Notes: generated from the sequence alone by a model not told the origin. DNA of 64,000 nt from Henriciella sp. (GCA_002733705.1 NVWP01000027.1:1-64000); one strand, 5' to 3'; positions 36,436 through 47,530 are shown, numbered from the stretch's first letter. Translations and numbers: made by a program.

Positions 36436-37494
36436 TTATCCTGCGCGGGATTTGAGTGGGGCAAGGTGCTGGGCTGTGTCGGTCTCGGCAAGCTCATTGC
36501 GGACCCGATCGAAACGGGCGCGCTGGCTGGCAAGCTCGCTCTCAGCGAGTTCCTGGCGCAGCAGCCGCAGACGAATATCCTCGAGAAGGTTACGGTTGGC
36601 TGCCTGCAGCTCTGCAATCACACCCACGGCAAAAGAGATGAAGGCGGCCATGGCAAGAACGCTGAGCAAGATGAGTGACTGCACTTTGCCGGCGCCGTCG
36701 CCGGCAATGTAAGCCCACAGAAAGCGCCCACCAAGCAGGGCGGCGCCCAGCGTGAAGATGGCCCCTGCAGTGAAGCAGGCCCTGAGCGGTTTGTAGGTGA
36801 TAAAGACCCGCAGGATCGTCACCAGCGAGCGCTGGACATAACTTGAAATACTCTTGACCAGTCTCGACGGACGCAGATCCTCATTGGTCCGCACGGGGAC
36901 CGAAGTGATCCGCATGTTCTTGCGGCCTGCCTGGATGATCGTTTCCAGCGTGTAGGTGTATTCGGAGAAGACGAACATCCGCATCGCCGCCTCCCGGTGG
37001 ATAGCCCGGAATCCTGATGGCGCGTCTGGAATGGTGGTGTTGCTGGCCAGACGAACCGCGAGGCTGCCAAGACGCTGAAGGAATTTCTTGATGCCTGAGA
37101 AATGGGGTGTCTCGTTGATGGGGCGTGCGCCAACAACGATTTCTGCCTCGCCGGCGACGATGGGTGCCACGAGGTCAGGGATACAGGACGCATCATACTG
37201 ATTGTCCGCGTCGGTGTTGACGATCGTATCCGCGCCCAGCTTTAGCGCAGCTTCCAGCCCTGCCATGAATCCACGGGCGAGACCCTGATTGTGTCGTAGC
37301 GAGACGACATGATCGACACCATTCTCACGTGCAATGCGTACCGTATTGTCGGTGGAGCCATCATCAATGACAAGCCATTCGACCACGTCATAGCCCGGCA
37401 CTTCACGCGGAAGGTGGCCCAGCGCTATGGCCAGCGTGCCCGCTTCATTGAAGCACGGAATTTGGATGATCAGTTTCCGGGACGCCACAGCCAC
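36436..37494 (-). CDS. Family 2 glycosyltransferase, polyprenyl-phosphate sugar synthase-like
   Basis: 352 residues. The GT-A domain (about 1-235) has IPCFNEAGTLAIAL, the LVIDDGSTDNT nucleotide-binding segment and the NTDADNQYDAS metal site (D-x-D). Two C-terminal membrane helices (about 250-275, 285-310) are followed by a charged coiled-coil-like tail. The pattern fits DPM1/GtrB-type enzymes that charge a polyprenyl phosphate with a sugar. It is the first of the four-gene cluster. Confidence 0.85.
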   Translation of the reverse strand: MAVASRKLIIQIPCFNEAGTLAIALGHLPREVPGYDVVEWLVIDDGSTDNTVRIARENGVDHVVSLRHNQGLARGFMAGLEAALKLGADTIVNTDADNQYDASCIPDLVAPIVAGEAEIVVGARPINETPHFSGIKKFLQRLGSLAVRLASNTTIPDAPSGFRAIHREAAMRMFVFSEYTYTLETIIQAGRKNMRITSVPVRTNEDLRPSRLVKSISSYVQRSLVTILRVFITYKPLRACFTAGAIFTLGAALLGGRFLWAYIAGDGAGKVQSLILLSVLAMAAFISFAVGVIAELQAANRNLLEDIRLRLLRQELAESELASQRARFDRVRNELAETDTAQHLAPLKSRAG

Positions 37495-37497
37495 ACC

Positions 37498-37553
37498 ACA
37501 CTTTTTCAGATTTTGTTTCCTAGGACCGTAGCCCGGACAGTTTGAAAAAGTGT
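37498..37553. repeat. 11-bp inverted repeat upstream of the glycan cluster
   Basis: ACACTTTTTCA (37498-37508) and TGAAAAAGTGT (37543-37553) are exact inverted copies 34 bp apart. They lie between the start of the first cluster gene (37494) and the end of metK. They could be a regulatory site, a hairpin in the leader, or a boundary mark of the inserted cluster. Confidence 0.4.
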
Positions 37554-37578
37554 TACGGGGGCTGGTGCCCCAAACACA

Positions 37579-37607
37579 CTTGCCCCGCCTTCGAAGGGCG
37601 GGGCAAG
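37579..37607 (-). terminator. GC-rich hairpin after metK
   Basis: CTTGCCCCGCC and GGCGGGGCAAG, 7-nt loop, perfect 11-bp stem, with only a weak T-rich tail (TGTGTTT) on the minus strand. A second hairpin GGGGC-TGGT-GCCCC lies at about 37557-37571. Together they probably end metK transcription. Confidence 0.65.
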
Positions 37608-37640
37608 GCTCATTCGGTGCTTTGCCGGAAGCGGATCAGG

Positions 37641-38837
37641 CTAACCGGCCAGGTCTTTCAGGCTGTCGACGAGGTCGAGCTTTTCCCAGCCGAAACCGCC
37701 ATCGCTGTCTGGCTTGCGGCCAAAGTGGCCATAGGCGGCGGTGCGCGCAAAGATCGGCTTGTTGAGGCCGAGCGTCGTGCGGATGCCGCGCGGGGACAGG
37801 TCCATGATTTCCATCAGGCGCTTTTCCAGCTTGCGCTCATCGGTGTTCGCCGTGTCGTGCAGGTTCACATTGATCGAGAGCGGCTGGGAGACGCCGATGG
37901 CATAGGAGAGCTGCAGCGTGCAGCGCTTTGCGAGCCCTGCAGCCACGACATTCTTGGCCAGATAGCGCGCGGCATAGGCGGCCGAGCGGTCGACCTTTGT
38001 CGGGTCCTTGCCGGAGAAGGCGCCGCCGCCATGGGGGGCAGAGCCGCCATAGGTGTCGACGATGATCTTGCGGCCGGTGAGGCCGGCATCGCCGTCGGGA
38101 CCGCCGATGACGAATTTGCCGGTCGGGTTCACATAAAGCTTCTCTTCGGCCGGCATCCAGCCATCCGGCAGGATGTCCTGCACAATGGGGCGGACCAGTT
38201 CGCGCACATCGGCGGACGAGAGGCCATCCTTGTGCTGGGTGGAGACGACAACTGCGTCCACACCGATCGGCTTGCCATCGCGATAGGCCATGGTGACCTG
38301 GCTTTTGGCGTCCGGCTCGAATTCCGGGCGTTCGCCGGAATGGCGAAGCTCGGCCATACGCTTGAGGATGCGGTGCGAGAAAGAGATCGGGGCCGGCATC
38401 AGCTCATCGGTCTCGTCGCTTGCATAACCGAACATGATGCCCTGGTCGCCAGCGCCTTCCTCGGTATAGGTGCCGGTGCCCTCATCGACGCCAGCGGCGA
38501 TGTCTTCGGACTGGCCGTGCAGCCAGTTATTGAGCTTCAGCTTCTCCCAGTGGAAGCCGTCCTGTTCATAGCCGATGTCCTTGATCGCGTTGCGGACAAC
38601 CGCCTTGACCATGTCGGGCGTAATCGTGTCTGGGCCGCGCATTTCGCCGAGCAGGGCAACCTGGTTGGTCGTTGCAGCGGTCTCACAGGCAACGCGAACG
38701 CGCGAAGGGTCGTAGCCGGCCTTCAGCGCTTCCCGGAAATAGAGGTCGACGACTTCGTCGGAGACGCGGTCGCAAACCTTGTCTGGGTGGCCTTCAGAAA
38801 CACTTTCACTGGTGAAAAGAAAATCTGGATCGGTCAA
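37641..38837 (-). CDS. metK: S-adenosylmethionine synthetase
   Basis: MetK makes S-adenosylmethionine from methionine and ATP. The 398-residue protein has [20 protein letters not shown], the [16 protein letters not shown] loop and [20 protein letters not shown]. It fits the alphaproteobacterial form. No SAM riboswitch can be recognised in the 71 bp before it, which carry a -10-like TATAAC. It is in the conserved place after lnt and an XRE regulator. Confidence 0.97.
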   Translation of the reverse strand: MTDPDFLFTSESVSEGHPDKVCDRVSDEVVDLYFREALKAGYDPSRVRVACETAATTNQVALLGEMRGPDTITPDMVKAVVRNAIKDIGYEQDGFHWEKLKLNNWLHGQSEDIAAGVDEGTGTYTEEGAGDQGIMFGYASDETDELMPAPISFSHRILKRMAELRHSGERPEFEPDAKSQVTMAYRDGKPIGVDAVVVSTQHKDGLSSADVRELVRPIVQDILPDGWMPAEEKLYVNPTGKFVIGGPDGDAGLTGRKIIVDTYGGSAPHGGGAFSGKDPTKVDRSAAYAARYLAKNVVAAGLAKRCTLQLSYAIGVSQPLSINVNLHDTANTDERKLEKRLMEIMDLSPRGIRTTLGLNKPIFARTAAYGHFGRKPDSDGGFGWEKLDLVDSLKDLAG

Positions 38838-38908
38838 AATAATATCCGGTGGTTAGAGTGAGTGGTCCCGCCGTGTTATAGGCTTGAGCCGGTCCCGGCT
38901 AGTCTTAC

Positions 38909-39322
38909 TCAGGAATTAGTCGGCTCTGCGGCGGCGGCTGCCTTTATCGTAGCCAGCAGGGATTTTCGCAGGCCTTCATCGCGAATTTTCTGGAAAGCAG
39001 AGACAAGTTCCATCGCTTCCTGGTCTATCTGCGGCAGCGGGGCCGCTTCGCTTGTCTCTTCCTCGAACTGGCCGGGCAGGGAGAGGTATTCCTCTGCGCC
39101 ATCGAAGAAATAGAAGACCGGCACCTCGAGCACGCGCGACATCTCATAGAGACGGCCTGCCGAAATCCGGTTTACGCCCTTCTCGTATTTCTGAACCTGC
39201 TGGAAGGTCAGGCTAAGGCGCTCGCTGAGCTGTTCCTGCGTCCACTTCAGTTCCTTGCGGCGCCAGCGTATGCGCTGGCCGACCAGCTCGTCGATCTTGT
39301 TGGGCAGTTTGCTCTCGGGCAT
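38909..39322 (-). CDS. XRE-family helix-turn-helix regulator
   Basis: 137 residues. The N-terminal HTH_3 domain (about 10-65) contains IRWRRKELKWTQEQLSERL and FQQVQKYEKGVNRISA. The C-terminal half is acidic with a helical end. ATG 39322 is used because it opens the HTH family sequence; the frame upstream overlaps lnt. Its place between lnt and metK is found in many alphaproteobacteria, so it may control metK or envelope genes. Confidence 0.88.
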   Translation of the reverse strand: MPESKLPNKIDELVGQRIRWRRKELKWTQEQLSERLSLTFQQVQKYEKGVNRISAGRLYEMSRVLEVPVFYFFDGAEEYLSLPGQFEEETSEAAPLPQIDQEAMELVSAFQKIRDEGLRKSLLATIKAAAAAEPTNS

Positions 39323-39366
39323 GATCTCGCTTTGTCGTAGGGCTTTGAGGGGCGAAAACCGCCCTC

Positions 39367-41007
39367 TTAGCGCCGCCACGTAAAGAAGGCCAGCACTGTG
39401 AACCCGGCCAGCGTCAGCCAGAAGAGGGCAGGTCCGAACCGCTGATAACCGGTTGGCGGAGCAGGTTCGGGCAATGGAGCCCGTACCACTGAAGACACCC
39501 ATCCCTGCGGGTCGCCGGGCATACGCTGCCCGTGGGCTGTCTCCCGACCGAACCCGTCGATCATGGCCGTGGCCCCTCGGCTGGCCACCCGTGCCATGGG
39601 CAGACCGCTTTCGATGGCGCGGTAACGGTTCTGCGCGTAATGCTGGGCGGGCCCAAGTCCCCTGCCGAACCAGGCATCATTGGAAATGGTCACGATCCAG
39701 CGTGCCTGGTCGCGTTGGGGACGGGCGTTGCGCGTGATTTCGGGGAAAAGCCCCTCATAGCAGATCAGCGCAACGAAAGGCGGCATGCCGCGAGGAAAAA
39801 GGACGGTGGGCTCAGTGCCGGGGTCAAGCCCGCTTGAGGCCAGCTGTTGCATGGCGTCTGGCAAAAGCCCGGCCATCGCATGCCCGAACGGGATAATATC
39901 GGCGGCGGCCAGTTCCCCGAAAGGCACCAGCCTGTGCTTGTCATAGAGGGCAATGAGCTCGGATTGTCCATTCTCGGCATCCAGGACGGCGAGACTATTG
40001 AAGTAGAGCGTCTCTTCTTCATCGAGGCCCCGCCGGGTGGCGCCGACGATCAGGGTGCGGTTGCCCAGATAGGATGAAATCGTGTCGATCGCATAGGTAT
40101 TGGTCAGCAGATAGAAGGGCAGGGCGCCCTCAGGCCAGATAATGATGTCGTCGTCACTGCCGTCGACCGTTTCCAGAAAGGTCAGATAGCGGCGCAGAAG
40201 CTGGTCTGCCGCGCCATTATACTTCTCTGCCTGCGGCACGCCCGGGTCCATCAGAACGACATGCTGCCCCGTCATCTGCGAGGGTGAGGCGATACGCTGC
40301 GCGCCCCAGGCCCAGCCAAAGCCCGCAATGATGACCGCCATGGTCACAGGAAAGCCGCGGCCGATCACCCCGCGTACATCACGTGTATCGACGAGCGCCG
40401 CGGGCGCTGCGCATGCGAACAGTGTCAGCAGTGTGAGCCAGTACACCCCGCCGAGCGATGCGGCCTGCGACAATGCCCCGCCCGGCGTCCAGGTTGTTCC
40501 GAACAGATTCCAGGGGAATCCTCCAAAGAGGTGGCCACGCAGCAGCTCGGCAAGTGCCATGAAAACCGCAAAGATGAAAACGCGTGAAGGCGACGCTGAC
40601 CAGAAAGCCCCGGCAAGGCTGAAGCCCGCACCCCAGATCAGTGCCATGCCGCCCGGCAGCAAGACAAGCGGCATCCAGATATAGGCGGCATGCTGGGCCG
40701 GATCGACAAGGAAGGGGGAGACCGTCCAGTACATGCTGATGAGGAAGAAGCCATAGCCAAAGGCCCAGCCCCGCAGGAAGGTCGACCGGCCCCATTTTTC
40801 CTTGAGGCGGGCGCCGTCGGTCATCCAGACGATGCCGGTAAGCGAAATCACAAGCGCAGGCGTAAAGTGGAACGGCGCAAATCCCAGCGCGGCGATGGCA
40901 CCGAGCAGCATTGCCACAAAGGTCGCGGCCAGGCCCGACAGCTTTGCCATCCAGTCATGGGGCGGGCTCAGCGCAGACAGGCCGTGGCTCTGGATGTGCG
41001 TGCTCAA
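39367..41007 (-). CDS. lnt: Apolipoprotein N-acyltransferase
   Basis: Lnt adds the third acyl chain to the N-terminal cysteine of lipoproteins in the inner membrane. The 546-residue protein has about six to seven membrane helices and a carbon-nitrogen hydrolase domain. The catalytic triad fits E293 (WPEGALPF), K357 (YDKHRLVPFGE) and C416 (LICYEGLFP). Its start overlaps the corC stop by 4 bp. It fits the presence of several lipoproteins in the window. Confidence 0.96.
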   Translation of the reverse strand: MSTHIQSHGLSALSPPHDWMAKLSGLAATFVAMLLGAIAALGFAPFHFTPALVISLTGIVWMTDGARLKEKWGRSTFLRGWAFGYGFFLISMYWTVSPFLVDPAQHAAYIWMPLVLLPGGMALIWGAGFSLAGAFWSASPSRVFIFAVFMALAELLRGHLFGGFPWNLFGTTWTPGGALSQAASLGGVYWLTLLTLFACAAPAALVDTRDVRGVIGRGFPVTMAVIIAGFGWAWGAQRIASPSQMTGQHVVLMDPGVPQAEKYNGAADQLLRRYLTFLETVDGSDDDIIIWPEGALPFYLLTNTYAIDTISSYLGNRTLIVGATRRGLDEEETLYFNSLAVLDAENGQSELIALYDKHRLVPFGELAAADIIPFGHAMAGLLPDAMQQLASSGLDPGTEPTVLFPRGMPPFVALICYEGLFPEITRNARPQRDQARWIVTISNDAWFGRGLGPAQHYAQNRYRAIESGLPMARVASRGATAMIDGFGRETAHGQRMPGDPQGWVSSVVRAPLPEPAPPTGYQRFGPALFWLTLAGFTVLAFFTWRR

Positions 41008-41852
41008 GCAGGGACCTCTGCTGGCAGCTGGCGGATTACCAGGCGGTCGATGCGCCGGGCATCTCCGTCCAGGATTTCGATATCCGCGCCGGCGGGATGA
41101 CGCAGGACTTCACCGCGCAGGGGCACCTTGCCTGCGAGGGCGAACGCGACCCCACCCAGCGTGTCCACCTCGACGTCCTGATCGCCAAGATCGAGGTCAA
41201 CGCCGGTCTTTTCCTGAAAGTCCGAAATCTCCATCCTGGCATCGACTTCCCAGGCATGACGTCCGCGGCGGATCACAAGGGCTGGCACTTCGTCGTGCTC
41301 ATCCTCAATGTCGCCGACGATCTCTTCCATGAGGTCTTCCAGCGAGACGAGGCCGTCCGTGCCGCCATATTCATCGACGACGAGGGCCATATGAATGCGG
41401 CTCGTCTGCATCTTCACCAGCAGGTCGGCGAGCTTCATCGAGGCGGGAACAAACAGGATGTCCCGGCGCAGGCGCTCCAGGGGGCGATCCATGCCTTCAC
41501 CGCCGCGCGCGACCTCCCCGACGACGTCCTTGATATGGACCAGGCCGATCGGGTCATCCAGCGTTTCGCGATAGACGGGAAGCCGCGAATGGGATTCTTC
41601 GGCATAGAGCTGGATCAGGGTAGGCAGGTCTGTGGAAAGTTCGACGGCCACGATCTCCGCGCGCGGCACCATTACATCGGCGACCCGGCCCTGCTCGAAC
41701 TCAGCCAGCCGCAGGCGCAGCTGTGCAGGGGTGTGATGCGCATTGTTCACGACGGCTGTGGGCGCCTCGTCCTGCGCTTCGGTTTCGCGCCGCCTGCGGA
41801 ACCTGAAAAGTCGCGGGCGGCGCCGTCTCTCTCGGTCGGTTGTGTCAGTCAT
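41004..41852 (-). CDS. corC: CBS-domain transporter-associated protein, CorC-like
   Basis: 282 residues: two CBS domains (about 60-190) with [14 protein letters not shown] and [20 protein letters not shown], and a CorC_HlyC C-terminal domain (about 200-280). Unlike membrane-bound HlyC relatives it has no membrane domain. Members are linked to Mg2+/Co2+ efflux, or named hemolysin-like. It is in the ybeZ-ybeY-corC-lnt order. Confidence 0.92.
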   Translation of the reverse strand: MTDTTDRERRRRPRLFRFRRRRETEAQDEAPTAVVNNAHHTPAQLRLRLAEFEQGRVADVMVPRAEIVAVELSTDLPTLIQLYAEESHSRLPVYRETLDDPIGLVHIKDVVGEVARGGEGMDRPLERLRRDILFVPASMKLADLLVKMQTSRIHMALVVDEYGGTDGLVSLEDLMEEIVGDIEDEHDEVPALVIRRGRHAWEVDARMEISDFQEKTGVDLDLGDQDVEVDTLGGVAFALAGKVPLRGEVLRHPAGADIEILDGDARRIDRLVIRQLPAEVPA

Positions 41853-41863
41853 CTCGTTCCAAC

Positions 41864-42322
41864 TTAAGGGCCGCGGTCATAGGGGTCGCTTATTCCCAGA
41901 CTGGCGAGAGCCTGGACCTCGAGCGCCTCCATTTCACGGGCCTCTTCTTCAATAATATGATCATAGCCCAGAAGATGAAGATAGCCGTGAATGACCAGAT
42001 GGGTCAGGTGGTCGGTCAGTTTCAGCCCGCGTGTGTCCGCATCGCCACGCGAGATGCCAAGACCCACGGCGATATCGCCCAGAAAAGGCGCATCCATCTC
42101 GTCTGCTGGAAAGGAAAGCACATCGGTCGGCTTGTCCTTGCCGCGCCAGTCGCGGTTCAGGCCGTGCATTTCTTCGTCATCGGTCAGCAGGAGGGCGACC
42201 TCCCCCGCAATACCGGTCAGCGCGTAGGCAGCATCCAGCGCGCCCTGGCAGACGCTCTCCGGCGCGCCGATTTCGTCTGTCCAGCCCGGCGTCTCGACGC
42301 GCAGGTCCAGCGTGATGCTCAA
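41864..42322 (-). CDS. ybeY: Endoribonuclease YbeY (rRNA maturation)
   Basis: A single-strand-specific metallo-endoribonuclease for 16S rRNA 3' maturation and ribosome quality control. The 152-residue protein has the zinc-binding H112, H116 and H122 in HLVIHGYLHLLGYDH. It overlaps phoH by 4 bp. Confidence 0.96.
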   Translation of the reverse strand: MSITLDLRVETPGWTDEIGAPESVCQGALDAAYALTGIAGEVALLLTDDEEMHGLNRDWRGKDKPTDVLSFPADEMDAPFLGDIAVGLGISRGDADTRGLKLTDHLTHLVIHGYLHLLGYDHIIEEEAREMEALEVQALASLGISDPYDRGP

Positions 42323-43303
42323 GAGCCTGCCCCTGAGCCGGTGTCATCGCCATGGCCGGCATCCTTGTCATAGGCCCGGATGATGCGGGAGACGAGGGCA
42401 TGGCGGCGCACATCGGATGCGGTAAAGCGCACGATCCCCGTCCCCTCGACCCCGTCCAGAATACGCAGCGCATGTGCAAGGCCGGACTGGGTTTTCGGTG
42501 GCAGGTCGACCTGTCCCGGGTCACCGGTCACGACCATGCGGGAATCCCGGCCAAGACGGGTCAGCACCATCTTGGTCTGGCCGACCGTGGCATTCTGCGC
42601 CTCGTCCATGATGACAAAGGCATTCTTCAACGTGCGCCCGCGCATGAAAGCAAGCGGCGCCACCTCGATGATCTTCTTTTCGCGCATCCGCTCGACATGA
42701 TCGGCGCCGAGGACTTCATTGAGAGAATCCCAGATCGGGCGCAGATAGGGCTCCACCTTCTCTTCGAGGTCCCCCGGCAGGAAACCCAGATTTTCGCCGG
42801 CTTCGACGGCTGGGCGCGTGATGATGAGGCGTTCCTTGGTCTTCTTGCGCAGCTCGGCGGCTCCTGCGGCGACGGCCAGAAACGTCTTGCCGGTACCGGC
42901 AGGGCCCACCCCGAAGACAAGATCGCGCCCTTCACGCGTGAGATAGTCGATATACTGGGCCTGCGTGCGTGTCTGCGGCATCACCGGTACGCGCAGGCCA
43001 GAGAGTGAGCCATAGCTTTCGGCTGGCGCCCTCGCCTGATCGATGGCGCCTTCGAACGCCGCTTCGCTGGCGGCCGGATCGCTGCGCAGCATGCGCTCAA
43101 ACGCAGCCAGCGCCGCTTCGGCATCGCCCACCGCGCCCTGTGAGCCGGTCAGCCGGATGCTGCCGCCCTGGCTGTCGGCTTTCAGCTTGCCGTCGATCAG
43201 CGCCATTTCCAGCTTCATGAGGTTGCGATGCTGCGGCCCGCAGATCGCAGGAAGCAGCGCTGGATTATCCGGGGTGTAGAGGCGGGTGACAGTGCCTTTC
43301 AAG

Positions 43304-43329
<26 letters not shown>
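42319..43329 (-). CDS. ybeZ: PhoH family ATPase (YbeZ)
   Basis: 336 residues with an N-terminal KH-like part and an ATPase domain with GPAGTGKTF (Walker A, about 141-149) and the [11 protein letters not shown]alker B-like stretch. YbeZ proteins are thought to help YbeY, its neighbour. The start is either 43329 or 43323 (MRWRPPDL); both lie within the miaB 3' end. The overlaps with miaB and ybeY suggest coupled translation. Confidence 0.93.
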
Positions 43330-44677
<1,348 letters not shown>

Positions 44678-44744
44678 GCGCGCGCTTATGCAACAAAACA
44701 GGCTTTCAGGCCAGACTCAGGTGCCAGACTGAGTGCAAGTCCGT

Positions 44745-45167
44745 TCAGTCGCGCTTCAGCGGTACGCCATAGAGCTCCAGCCGGTGATCAACCAGCTTGT
44801 AGCCGAGCCGTTCGGCGATCTCGATCTGCAGCTTCTCGATCTCCTCTGAGTGAAACTCGACGACATCGCCGGTCTTCACATCGATGAGGTGGTCGTGATG
44901 CTCCTCGGGCACTTCTTCAAAGCGGGCGCGCCCGTCGCGGAACTCGTGACGTTCGATAATTCCGCTCTCCTCGAAAAGCTTCACCGTGCGGTAAACGGTG
45001 GCCAGGGAGATGGAATTGTCGAGCGCATTGGCACGGCGGTGCAGCTCTTCTGCGTCCGGATGGTCATCGGAAGAGGACAGGACGCGCGCAATTGTGCGGC
45101 GCTGCTCCGTCATCCGGAGACCTTTTTCCGTGCAAAGTTTCTCGAGACGGTCCATGGCCATGTTCAT
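44745..45167 (-). CDS. fur: Ferric uptake regulator family protein (Fur/Mur type)
   Basis: 140 residues with the Fur winged helix (about 10-85, ATVYRTVKLFEESGII) and the dimerisation domain with HHDHLIDVKTGDVVEFHSEEIE (positions about 90-111), whose His and Glu residues bind metal. The CxxC structural zinc site of E. coli Fur is absent, as in many alphaproteobacterial Fur/Mur proteins. It can sense iron or manganese; an mntP gene is elsewhere in the window. It overlaps rimI by 4 bp. Confidence 0.92.
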   Translation of the reverse strand: MNMAMDRLEKLCTEKGLRMTEQRRTIARVLSSSDDHPDAEELHRRANALDNSISLATVYRTVKLFEESGIIERHEFRDGRARFEEVPEEHHDHLIDVKTGDVVEFHSEEIEKLQIEIAERLGYKLVDHRLELYGVPLKRD

Positions 45168-45649
45168 GCCTCCGATTTGTCTGTCTGTCCAGCAAGCGAT
45201 CTGGACATTAGCACGGCGTCGACAGCTTTCCCGCCCGCCCTTGTGTAATAGTCCCGGCGCACGCCGTCGCGCGTAAATCCGTTTGCTTCATAGAAAGAGA
45301 TAGCTGCCGCATTGTCGGCGGCCACATCGAGAAGCAGCCTGTCGACCCCATAAGGCCCTAGCAGGGTCAGGGCGTGGTCCAGAAGCTGCTGGGCGAGGCC
45401 CCGGCGTTGCATGTCGGGGTGAACGCAGACGGTCAGGATTTCAGCCTCTGGCGGAATGCGCTGGATGATGAGAAGTCCGGCGAGACGAGCCTCCATCTCG
45501 ACCCCGAGAGCGAGTGTCGTGGCGGCGCTGAGGCTTTCGCGTATGGCCCTTGCGCTCCATGCGCCATCGCTATCGAAGGCAGCGTGATGCAGGCTGGCGG
45601 CCCGCGAGGAATCATCGGGGCGCAACATGACGATGGCCGGCTCAGCCAT
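45164..45649 (-). CDS. rimI: Ribosomal protein S18-alanine N-acetyltransferase-like GNAT
   Basis: 161 residues of the GNAT fold. The acetyl-CoA loop is in VHPDMQRRGLAQQLLDHAL (Q/RxxGxG/A type); SFYEANGFTRDGVRRDYY marks the end. Placed after tsaB it fits RimI, which acetylates S18 and may associate with the TsaBDE system. It overlaps tsaB by 8 bp. Confidence 0.88.
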   Translation of the reverse strand: MAEPAIVMLRPDDSSRAASLHHAAFDSDGAWSARAIRESLSAATTLALGVEMEARLAGLLIIQRIPPEAEILTVCVHPDMQRRGLAQQLLDHALTLLGPYGVDRLLLDVAADNAAAISFYEANGFTRDGVRRDYYTRAGGKAVDAVLMSRSLAGQTDKSEA

Positions 45650-46295
45650 TCAGTTTTCGTCCGCCTGGCAGGGCCGCGTCCGGCGCACGGACATAGACAG
45701 GGCGGGCAGCCGCGCCTTCCGGATCGGCGAGGGCGGCGATTTCACCGGCGCGGCGAGCGGTCGGGCTTGCCGCATGCATCTGAAGCGCGGGCATGTGCTC
45801 AGCAAGCGCCCCGTCCGTTTCCCCGAAGACGAAATGCGGATGGGCCGCCAGCTCTTCTGTCAGCCGGGCAATCGAAATCTCCTCCGGCGCACCTGTGGCC
45901 GCGCCTGTCCTGAACCGTTGCACCCAATAGCTGAGGTCGGGCGGGCGCCGTTTGGCAGGCAGCGCGACGAGTGCGGAGCCCTGCTGACCGGCAGGCAGGG
46001 CTGCTTCAAGCGCGGTCACACCGATGCAGGGGATGCCGAGCGCAAGCGCAAGGCCACGCGCGAAGGCGACACCGACACGGATACCGGTAAAGCTGCCCGG
46101 ACCGGTCACGACGCTAAGCCGCCCGATATCCTCGAAACTCGCCTTCGCCTCTGCGAGGCAGTCCGAAACAATGGCGGGCAGGCGCGCATCCTGCCCGCGC
46201 ACCATGTCTTCATGGCGCGTGACCACGCAGTCGCCATCCTTGAGGACGGAAACATCGCAGGCCGGCCCCGACGTGTTGATTGCAAGGATCAGCAT
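45642..46295 (-). CDS. tsaB: tRNA threonylcarbamoyladenosine biosynthesis protein TsaB
   Basis: TsaB is a TsaD-like scaffold in t6A37 tRNA modification. The 217-residue protein has the ILAINTSGPACDVSVL beginning, the VTGPGSFTGIRVGVAFARGLAL signature (about 67-88) and no full catalytic site. It is in the conserved tsaB-rimI-fur order. The nitroreductase gene lies 15 bp upstream. Confidence 0.92.
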   Translation of the reverse strand: MLILAINTSGPACDVSVLKDGDCVVTRHEDMVRGQDARLPAIVSDCLAEAKASFEDIGRLSVVTGPGSFTGIRVGVAFARGLALALGIPCIGVTALEAALPAGQQGSALVALPAKRRPPDLSYWVQRFRTGAATGAPEEISIARLTEELAAHPHFVFGETDGALAEHMPALQMHAASPTARRAGEIAALADPEGAAARPVYVRAPDAALPGGRKLNG

Positions 46296-46310
46296 GGCGG
46301 GCCCGCCTGC

Positions 46311-46913
46311 CTAGAGGATCTTGCAGGCCTCATCGAAGCTGAGACGCGGGCTGCGGTCAAAGAGCGTGCTGTCATCGCCATGGCCGATGGCACAAAGGAA
46401 GTTTGAGCGCCAGTGATGGGTCTCATCCTTGTCCGCAAAGAATTCCAGATCGACGCCGTCCTGGTTGAAGCCGGACATGGGGCCGCAATCGAGGCCCAAC
46501 GCCCTGGCCGCCAGCATGAGATAGGCACCCTGAAGCGAGCCGTTGCGCATGGCGTGTTCCTCACGTGCATGCGGATCAGAGAACCAGTCCTTGGCCCCCG
46601 GATTGTGCGGGAAGAGTTTCGGAATCTTCTCATGGAACATGAAGTCGTTCGCGATGATGCAGACCCATGGGGCGGTCAGCGTCTTCTCGATATTGCCTTC
46701 CATGAGGTGCGGTTTCAGCCGTTGCTTGGCTTCCTTGGAGCGGATGAAGACAAAGCGGGCGGGGCAGCAATTGGCGCTCGTCGCGCCCATCTTCGCCAGG
46801 TCATAGACGGCGCGGATCAGGGTCTCGGGGACATCCTTGTCCAGCCATCCATTATAGGACCGTCCCTCGCGCCAGATAAGGTCCAGCGCATAATCATTGA
46901 CCGGATCGGACAT
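46311..46913 (-). CDS. Nitroreductase family protein, RutE/HadB type
   Basis: A 200-residue FMN-dependent protein. The opening block has WREGRSYNGWLDKDVPETLI and MGATSANCCPARFVFI, typical of the malonic semialdehyde reductase RutE group, and LAARALGLDCGPMSGFN is the second signature. It may reduce malonic semialdehyde or other carbonyl/nitro compounds; the rest of a rut operon is not near. It sits between nfuA and tsaB. Confidence 0.85.
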   Translation of the reverse strand: MSDPVNDYALDLIWREGRSYNGWLDKDVPETLIRAVYDLAKMGATSANCCPARFVFIRSKEAKQRLKPHLMEGNIEKTLTAPWVCIIANDFMFHEKIPKLFPHNPGAKDWFSDPHAREEHAMRNGSLQGAYLMLAARALGLDCGPMSGFNQDGVDLEFFADKDETHHWRSNFLCAIGHGDDSTLFDRSPRLSFDEACKIL

Positions 46914-46942
46914 GTCTTCAAAGCTCCTTGGAGTGGTAATTC

Positions 46943-47530
46943 TTAGAGGGCGGCTTCGACCGCATTCACTTCGGGAACATACGCTTTCAGCATATTCTCG
47001 ATGCCCTGTTTCAGCGTCATCGTCGAGGACGGGCAGCCTGCGCAGGCGCCGCGCATGGTCAGGTGAACGATACCGCCCGCCGGGTCAAAGCGCTGGAAGG
47101 TGATATCGCCGCCATCCTGCGCCACAGCCGGACGTACACGGGTCTCGATAAGCTCCAGGATTTCCTCGACGATTTCGGCCGTTTCGCCTTCATAGTCGGC
47201 GGCCGTTGTCGCGCTCGTGTCCAGCTGCGGTGCAGCGCCGCCATCGTTGAGAACGGGCATGCCGGCGACATAGTGGTCCATGATCGCGGCCAGAACCATC
47301 GGCCGGACATGTTTCCAGTCGGCTTTTTCGTCCTTGGAAACCGACAGGAAGTCCGGGCCGAGGAAAACGCGCGTGACGCCTTCGACCTCGAAGATCGTCT
47401 GGGCCAGCGGGCTCGATCCGGCTTCTTCCTCGCTTGCAAAATCGAACGGACCTGCCGCACCGGCGACGGTTTCGCCCGGAAGGAATTTGATCGTATCGGG
47501 ATTTGGCGTTGGCTCTGTCTGGATAAACAT
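46943..47530 (-). CDS. nfuA: NfuA-like iron-sulfur carrier
   Basis: 195 residues. The N-terminal Nfu_N domain (about 1-88) begins MFIQTEPTPNPDTIKFLPG; the C-terminal NifU domain (about 115-190) has the GACAGCPSSTMTL motif with the CxxC that holds a 4Fe-4S cluster. It delivers clusters to targets such as MiaB, which is encoded nearby. It is the beginning of the visible backbone. Confidence 0.95.
   Translation of the reverse strand: MFIQTEPTPNPDTIKFLPGETVAGAAGPFDFASEEEAGSSPLAQTIFEVEGVTRVFLGPDFLSVSKDEKADWKHVRPMVLAAIMDHYVAGMPVLNDGGAAPQLDTSATTAADYEGETAEIVEEILELIETRVRPAVAQDGGDITFQRFDPAGGIVHLTMRGACAGCPSSTMTLKQGIENMLKAYVPEVNAVEAAL

Noticed and set aside
38838..38908. SAM riboswitch before metK
   Set aside because: No SAM-I, SAM-II or SAM/SAH core could be matched in 71 bp.
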